Source: SAR202 cluster bacterium Io17-Chloro-G6 (lineage in GTDB: Bacteria > Chloroflexota > Dehalococcoidia > UBA3495). Taken from it: a stretch of 19,481 nucleotides of DNA. The translations under genes and the position numbers were made by a program. The stretch covers positions 1 through 19,481 of the forward strand of contig MUCT01000013.1 in assembly GCA_002816585.1 (NCBI GenBank), read 5' to 3'. The first letter of the stretch is position 1. The number at the start of each line of letters is the position of its first letter. A model generated the notes under the pieces. That model saw nothing but the letters and a program-made list of their open reading frames with translations, had not been told where the DNA came from and made no database searches. Positions 15,581 through 19,481 of this stretch are shown here, piece after piece.

Positions 15581-15629
15581 TCGATTCCTTTGCTGACTGG
15601 ATCCCTAGTTTCAGATGACGGGCGAAATC

Positions 15630-15666
15630 AGAGCGCCGGAGGGATGGAGTCCCTACCCGGCGCTCT
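15630..15666. repeat. Strong stem-loop between the TauE/SafE gene and the LLM gene
   Basis: AGAGCGCCGG (15630-15639) pairs perfectly with CCGGCGCTCT (15657-15666). Inside, AGGGA pairs with TCCCT around TGGAG, with a two-base bulge on one side: 15 base pairs in total. It lies in the 124-base gap between the end of the LLM gene (15705) and the start of the TauE/SafE gene (15580), both on the minus strand. No T tract follows on either strand, so it may be a rho-independent-like stop without U's, an RNA-stabilising hairpin or a repeat. Confidence 0.6.
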
Positions 15667-15704
15667 TGTGTAGAGTCGGTCGCTCTGAAGATTCGATTCG
15701 GCTT

Positions 15705-16889
15705 CTAGGCAGGTCTTGCCACGTTGAACTTGGGCATGACCTCTTTGCCAAAGCGCTCTAGCTGCTCGATCATCACGTCCAGTGGAGTTCCCATGCGGTT
15801 GCAACCCACGTGCATGTACTCCAGCCCGGGGTACTTGTCTTGGATTTCCATGATTTTCTCCGTGATCTGCTCCGCAGTGCCACACAGCCATGACCCTGCA
15901 GCAACTGTCTCTTCCATGGTGGGCAGCCCGGCGGAGGGGGCCCGCTTGGGATCGCCCAGGGCATCAATCATCTCCGGAGTGAAGGCGCGGAAGAAGCCCA
16001 ATGGAGCGAACATCTTCATGTCTTCTTCCAAATATTTCCTGGCCTGTTTGATGGCCTCTTTCTCACTGTCGGCGATGAACGTGGGCAGACCAAGCACCAG
16101 CCTGCTGCCCATCTGAGCATCTGTGTGACCGTAGTTGACCAGTGTGTCGGTCCAGCGCTTGATCACTTCGTCATTGGGACCGCCTGTTACCGCGCCGCCG
16201 CCGACGATCGGCTGGATGTCGTGCTTGGCCATGAAATCCATGGCCCGCTGGCTGGCGCTGACCATGGGCTGCCAGGTCTCCACCGGCAGGTGCTTGGGCC
16301 GTGGCACCAAGGTGATCTCCTTTAGCGTGTAGCCCCGGTATGGGACCTCCGGCGGGAGGGTGTAGTGCTTGCCTTTGAATGAGAAGGACTCTTCATTGAA
16401 GGCCTTCATGATGATCTCGATCTGTTCTTCGAACATTTCCCGGTTGGCGTCGTTGTCCGAGTTGGTGCTGGGCACACCGAAGGTATCGACTTCCCGGGAG
16501 TGGTAGCCCCGGCCCACTCCGAAGATCACCCGTCCGTTGGTCAGGATGTCGGCGGTGGCGTAGTCTTCGGCCAAGCGCAGGGGATGCCACATTGGGTTAA
16601 TGTTGAAGCCGCAGCCGAATTTCAATTGCTTGGTCAGGTTGGCCAGGTGCACGTAAAGGAGCAGCAGGTTGGGAATGACCTCATTCCCCTCATGCTGGAA
16701 GTGGTGCTCAGCGGCCCAAAAGCTGTGGTAGCCCAGGTCATCCATTACTTTGACCATCTTCTCCACCCGGTCGAAGATGGTTATCAGATGGTCATTGTCG
16801 AAGCGGCGGTCATTGAGGGCGGTGGCGCCGAGCCCGATATCGCCCAGGTCAACATGTCCGGCATACAGGCTGCCAAAATACTTAAGCAT
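15705..16889 (-). CDS. LLM class flavin-dependent oxidoreductase (long form)
   Basis: A luciferase-like monooxygenase of 394 residues, longer than the other two here because of insertions after strand 1 and near 135-175. Marks are WAAEHHF (58-64), WHPLRLAEDYATADILTNGR (101-120), the FMN-phosphate segment VIFGVGRGYHSREVDTFG (121-138), a central ASQRAMDFMAKHDI stretch where the enzyme contacts flavin in relatives, and the C-terminal CGTAEQITEKI. The subgroup differs clearly from the enzymes at 1966 and 11939, so these are not recent duplicates. AAGGA lies 8 bases before the ATG, and a TTGACA-16-TAGAAT promoter lies upstream. It is divergent from a GMC oxidoreductase and is followed by a stem-loop and TauE/SafE. 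Confidence 0.93.
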   Translation of the reverse strand: MLKYFGSLYAGHVDLGDIGLGATALNDRRFDNDHLITIFDRVEKMVKVMDDLGYHSFWAAEHHFQHEGNEVIPNLLLLYVHLANLTKQLKFGCGFNINPMWHPLRLAEDYATADILTNGRVIFGVGRGYHSREVDTFGVPSTNSDNDANREMFEEQIEIIMKAFNEESFSFKGKHYTLPPEVPYRGYTLKEITLVPRPKHLPVETWQPMVSASQRAMDFMAKHDIQPIVGGGAVTGGPNDEVIKRWTDTLVNYGHTDAQMGSRLVLGLPTFIADSEKEAIKQARKYLEEDMKMFAPLGFFRAFTPEMIDALGDPKRAPSAGLPTMEETVAAGSWLCGTAEQITEKIMEIQDKYPGLEYMHVGCNRMGTPLDVMIEQLERFGKEVMPKFNVARPA

Positions 16890-16922
16890 GGTTACTATCC
16901 TTGGTTCAGATTGGCTCTTGCC

Positions 16923-16950
16923 ATTCTAATGGCGCACCCACCGATGTCAA
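16923..16950 (-). promoter_or_regulatory. Sigma70-type promoter for the LLM gene at 15705-16889
   Basis: On the minus strand: a perfect TTGACA (16950-16945), a 16-base spacer and TAGAAT (16928-16923). The predicted start is near 16916, about 26 bases before the ATG at 16889. Confidence 0.65.
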
Positions 16951-16981
16951 TCACCGGCTGAGCGGCTTCCAGCGGCCGAAG

Positions 16982-17010
16982 TTGACGCTGCCTGAAGCCG
17001 CCAGTATTAT
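16982..17010 (+). promoter_or_regulatory. Sigma70-type promoter for the GMC oxidoreductase locus
   Basis: TTGACG (16982-16987), a 17-base spacer and TATTAT (17005-17010). The predicted start is near 17017, 50 bases before ATG 17067. Its -35 is 32 bases from the divergent LLM -35, so the two promoters could share a regulator. It shows that the broken GMC gene still has an intact promoter that could drive the downstream TPR gene. Confidence 0.6.
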
Positions 17011-17066
17011 CCAGGTTGTGCCAGGGAAGGCCCGGGCAATTAGACGTGAAGAAAGGGAGAGCGTAG

Positions 17067-17348
17067 ATGAAGTACGACACGATCGTTGTCGGGGCCGGCT
17101 CAGCCGGTTCGATCATGGCTTCCCGGCTCAGCGAGGACCCAAAGCATTCTGTCTTGCTGTTGGAGGCAGGACCGGACTACCCCGAGTTCGAGCAACTTCC
17201 CGACGAGGTGAAGTTCGGTTACGCGACTGCAACCGATATCATGACCAGCGACCACAACTGGCAGTTCTGGGGCAAGGCCACCGAGACTTCCCGGCCCATG
17301 ATGGTTCCTCGCGGTAAGGTGACCGGCGGCTCCAGCGCCGACGCCTAA
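17067..17348 (+). pseudogene. GMC oxidoreductase, N-terminal remnant
   Basis: The first 93 residues of a glucose-methanol-choline oxidoreductase, an FAD enzyme that oxidises alcohols. The FAD motif VVGAGSAG (7-14), SRLSEDP (19-25), LLLEAGP with Glu33, and NWQFWGKA (64-71) all match the family in order. The reading stops inside GMC signature 1: [11 protein letters not shown] should continue with Ile/Leu-Asn but meets Asp-Ala and then two stops in a row (TAA TAG at 17346-17351). Family members are about 530 residues, so over 80% is missing here; the C-terminal part reappears at 18862-19452. The start has a good ribosome site (AAAGGGAG, 17052-17059) and a promoter. It cannot form a working enzyme alone. 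Confidence 0.88.
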
Positions 17349-17354
17349 TAGGCG
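17342..17354. repeat. Short inverted repeat at the left break point of the GMC gene
   Basis: CGCCTA (17342-17347), one base, TAGGCG (17349-17354): a perfect 6-1-6 palindrome exactly where GMC similarity ends. It may mark the junction of the inserted segment. I found no matching direct repeat or longer terminal repeat at the right junction, so the mechanism stays open. Between here and 17470 no other feature is visible. Confidence 0.4.
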
Positions 17355-17470
17355 AATTGAGCTGGTGACGCCAGTTCCGTTTCTTTGTCACTCGTGCCGA
17401 CGTCGCAGTGTTGCATTCCTCACCCGCAACGACCTAGCCCAGGTATCTCAGCAGATCTAAAGGCCGAGCG

Positions 17471-18862
17471 ATGGAAATTTTAATTCTTATTGCAGTTGTC
17501 CTAGCATTACCTCTTTGGGGCTATGTGTTAAATCGGATTTTGGGGCTTTTCTTAGGCGTTGTGGGTCTCTTGTTAGGACAGAGAAACCTCGGTCGTCCGT
17601 ATACAAACGATCCAGTCCCACGATTTTCCTCGTGGATTCCGACCGGACACTCCAAGGAACTATGGAAGCCAGAAGAGGACGAGTTTCTCATTTACAACCC
17701 GTTCTGGACGGACGAGCAAAGATCCTTAGGCAGCTACTCTTGGGGCCGCTTTATTAGATGGGGCACACACTGCTCGGCGTGCTATCGGGAGACCGGAGTG
17801 TTGTCGGGGGAGTTGGTAGCGTCAAAGCATGGGATCTACGAATTCGTCCCCTTTCTTTTTATGACAATACAGGACACGACACTTGACCTTAATGAATACT
17901 TTCCACTTTGCACCTCTTGCGCCTCGCGGGAGCAAAGCGTAAGAGGCTTTTTCAACTCCCGTTCTCCGCATGTAACGGGTATCGATTGGCAAAGTCTTAG
18001 ATGGATTAAACTCCAGATACCGAACCATGAATATGCAGACTGGTTCCAAGCGGCTAACCCGGCGGTTATACTGTCGCGAGGCTTCAAACTGCGGGAGTTG
18101 GCAGATCGAATCACCCAGTTGACACACCACGTTCCTCCGCTTTCGCGTGGCTCCAGTCCGGCCGATCACCATTTCGCCGCTGGAGATAATCTGGTGATAC
18201 AGGAACGTTATCGAGAAGCTGTGGCTGCGTATAGCATGGCCATTGGGTTCAACCCCGATTTTGTCGCCGCCTACCAGAGTCGAGGTCGGGTGTACACTTG
18301 GCTAGGTGAGTACGACCAAGCCATCAAGGATTATGACGAGTCAATCCGCTTGAACCCCGAGTCTGCCCGAGCTTACGCGTACCGCGGCTTGGCCTACAGT
18401 GACCTAGACCAACATAACAGGGCGATAGAAGATTACGGCCAAACCGTTGGGCTGGACCCCCGGTATCCGGGCATATACACTTACCGCGGCCTTTCCCACC
18501 ACGATCTCGGCCACTACCAAGAAGCCATTAGAGACTACGACGAGGCCATTCGCCTCGAAGAGATCGAAGTATGGGAGCTCCCTGCCGACGTCGCCCATCT
18601 CTCCCCGGAGGACCCGATGAACCACATCTACAGGGCTTGGGCCTATATTTCGCTACGTCAGTACGAGCGAGCTATCCAAGACTTGGACCGGGCCATTCAA
18701 CTTGATCCGAAGGTTGCTGTGTCCTACGCTTACCGGGCCGTGGTGAACACTTGGCTGAGTAAAGATGCGGAGGCCAGCCGGGAACTTGATCAGGCGGTGG
18801 GGCTAGGGTACGACTCCACTTTGCTGCAAGAGGAGATTGAGAAGATCAAGGGGCAACGCTAA
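17471..18862 (+). CDS. Membrane-anchored tetratricopeptide (TPR) protein with two CxxC pairs
   Basis: An uncharacterised 463-residue protein inserted in a GMC oxidoreductase gene. Residues 3-36 are strongly hydrophobic, one or two membrane helices without a clear signal-peptidase site. Next is a domain of about 190 residues that I do not recognise, rich in aromatic residues and holding HCSAC (Cys101, Cys104) and LCTSC (Cys147, Cys150), which together could bind one zinc ion. From about 231 to 450 there are some six TPR repeats with the usual Gly/Ala/Tyr spacing (for example AYAYRGLAYSDLDQHNRAIEDY), broken by an insert at 365-383. Such repeats bind proteins. AAAGG (17459-17463) lies 7 bases before ATG. 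The 5' part is visibly AT-richer than its neighbours, consistent with transfer. Function unknown. Confidence 0.85.
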   Translation: MEILILIAVVLALPLWGYVLNRILGLFLGVVGLLLGQRNLGRPYTNDPVPRFSSWIPTGHSKELWKPEEDEFLIYNPFWTDEQRSLGSYSWGRFIRWGTHCSACYRETGVLSGELVASKHGIYEFVPFLFMTIQDTTLDLNEYFPLCTSCASREQSVRGFFNSRSPHVTGIDWQSLRWIKLQIPNHEYADWFQAANPAVILSRGFKLRELADRITQLTHHVPPLSRGSSPADHHFAAGDNLVIQERYREAVAAYSMAIGFNPDFVAAYQSRGRVYTWLGEYDQAIKDYDESIRLNPESARAYAYRGLAYSDLDQHNRAIEDYGQTVGLDPRYPGIYTYRGLSHHDLGHYQEAIRDYDEAIRLEEIEVWELPADVAHLSPEDPMNHIYRAWAYISLRQYERAIQDLDRAIQLDPKVAVSYAYRAVVNTWLSKDAEASRELDQAVGLGYDSTLLQEEIEKIKGQR

Positions 18863-19452
18863 TGCCACGCCGTAGCCGAGAGTCCTGGTCCGAACTGGTG
18901 CGGTGGCTAATCTCCACCGACCCCAACGAGCAGCCTTTCCTGGACTACCGGTACCTGCGTGACCCCTTCGACCGGCAGCGAATGCGGGAGATGGTGCGCA
19001 CCTGTGTCAGCCTGGCCGAGCACGAGAACTTTAAGGACATCGTCGAGTCCCGCATCGAGCCCACCGGCGAGGAGATGGCCTCGGACGATGCATTGGATGC
19101 TTTTTGCGCCCGGGACGCCACCACGGGGCAACACATATCGGGCACCTGCAAGATGGGTCCTGCCTCGGACAACATGGCAGTGGTTGACCAGCACGGCCGA
19201 GTCCACGGCCTGGAGAACCTACGCATAGCCGACGCGTCGGTGATGCCCAATTGCATTCGCGCCAACACCAACGTCACCACCATTATGATCGGCGAACGCA
19301 TGGCCGACTTCATCCGTAACGGGGGGTGGGGCTGCGGTATCCGCGGTCGGGCCTCACCGGGCAACCATGCCTCAATCCGCTCATGGTGTGTAAACGGCGG
19401 AGTAATAATGTGCCACAGAGGCGGTAGAGCCGCAGCGGTAGCGGCGGTTTAA
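18862..19452 (+). pseudogene. GMC oxidoreductase, C-terminal remnant
   Basis: The C-terminal catalytic part of a GMC oxidoreductase. GMC-like sequence begins around residue 11-18 (LISTDPNEQPFLDYRYL) and runs to about 153. His91 in GQHISGTCKMG and Asn137 in RANTNVTT are the two active-site residues of the family, and NLRIADASVMP joins them. The FAD-binding N-terminus is absent; it lies at 17067-17348. The open frame starts at an ATG overlapping the TPR stop (TAATG, 18860-18864), so it could be translated by coupling, but the first ten or so residues are not family-like. Family members end near MADFIRNG; here 40 more low-complexity residues follow a G-rich run at 19320-19330, suggesting the original stop was lost. 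A middle section of roughly 300 residues, including GMC signature 2, is missing. Confidence 0.85.
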
Positions 19453-19464
19453 AATTGTACCGCC
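19443..19464. terminator. Small hairpin at the end of the GMC remnant
   Basis: GGCGGT (19443-19448) pairs with ACCGCC (19459-19464) around a 10-base AT-rich loop, overlapping the stop codon of the remnant. No T tract follows, so it is a weak terminator candidate only. Confidence 0.3.
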
Positions 19465-19481
19465 CGAGGTCTTCTCTCTAA

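Noticed and set aside
14945..15596. Long plus-strand open frames (about 200 codons) opposite the TauE/SafE gene
   Set aside because: Low-complexity Pro/Gln/Ser/Arg-rich translations, the shadow of a GC-rich hydrophobic gene on the other strand.
18149..18162. GGCTCCAG inside the TPR gene repeating the GGCTCCAG at the left GMC break
   Set aside because: Only 8 bases, and the second copy is about 700 bases before the right break, so it is not a target duplication.
1..19481. CRISPR array, phage, toxin-antitoxin or integrase genes
   Set aside because: No regularly spaced repeats and no protein with such motifs on either strand.

Overview
This is a GC-rich bacterial window dominated by catabolic enzymes: three luciferase-like (LLM) flavin/F420 monooxygenases, a DAO-type FAD oxidoreductase, a broken GMC flavoprotein, four hydrolases of the CocE, alpha/beta and amidohydrolase folds, an amidase, a class III CoA-transferase, an SDR and a TauE/SafE exporter. 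Paralogous LLM monooxygenases beside CoA-transferases, amidases and SDRs are typical of Chloroflexota of the Dehalococcoidia/SAR202 type, so that is my best guess. It is inferred from gene content only; there is no rRNA or other marker gene here.

Layout. 1-182: a non-coding tail with an imperfect inverted repeat of a dispersed intergenic type. 183-2922 (minus): a two-gene operon, LLM monooxygenase then CocE/NonD-type hydrolase. 3145-6240 (plus): SDR, then a DAO-type oxidoreductase with its own promoter (TTGACA-17-CATAAT), then an alpha/beta hydrolase starting at GTG 5347. 6328-9155 (minus): a three-gene unit, amidohydrolase, alpha/beta hydrolase (with Thr where the nucleophile Ser should be), methyltransferase. 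It is divergent from an amidase (9301-10701, plus) across a 145-bp region holding a promoter and a strong palindrome. 10777-11748: an uncharacterised membrane protein. 11939-13021: second LLM monooxygenase, ending at a 16-bp bidirectional terminator shared with a convergent CaiB/BaiF CoA-transferase (13101-14372, minus). 14457-14569: a MITE-like pair of inverted repeats. 14629-14705: tRNA-Pro(GGG) with an extended -10 promoter and its own terminator. 14774-15580: TauE/SafE permease. 15705-16889: third LLM monooxygenase, divergent from a GMC oxidoreductase with well-formed promoters on both sides.

The most unusual locus is 17067-19452. A GMC oxidoreductase is cut inside its first signature motif (GGSSA, then stop). 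Its C-terminal catalytic part resumes about 1.55 kb later. Between them lies a complete gene for a membrane-anchored protein with two CxxC pairs and about six TPR repeats, which has replaced roughly 300 codons of the GMC gene. The TPR stop codon overlaps the ATG of the GMC remnant (TAATG).

How the genes may work together (inference): the hydrolases, amidase and amidohydrolase would open esters, amides and C-N bonds of organic compounds, the flavoproteins and SDR would oxidise the products, and the CoA-transferase would activate acids. TauE/SafE could export sulfonates, sulfite or a related anion. No gene identifies a specific substrate, and the units are separately promoted, so this is a mixed catabolic neighbourhood and not one proven pathway. 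No gap between genes exceeds 300 bases.
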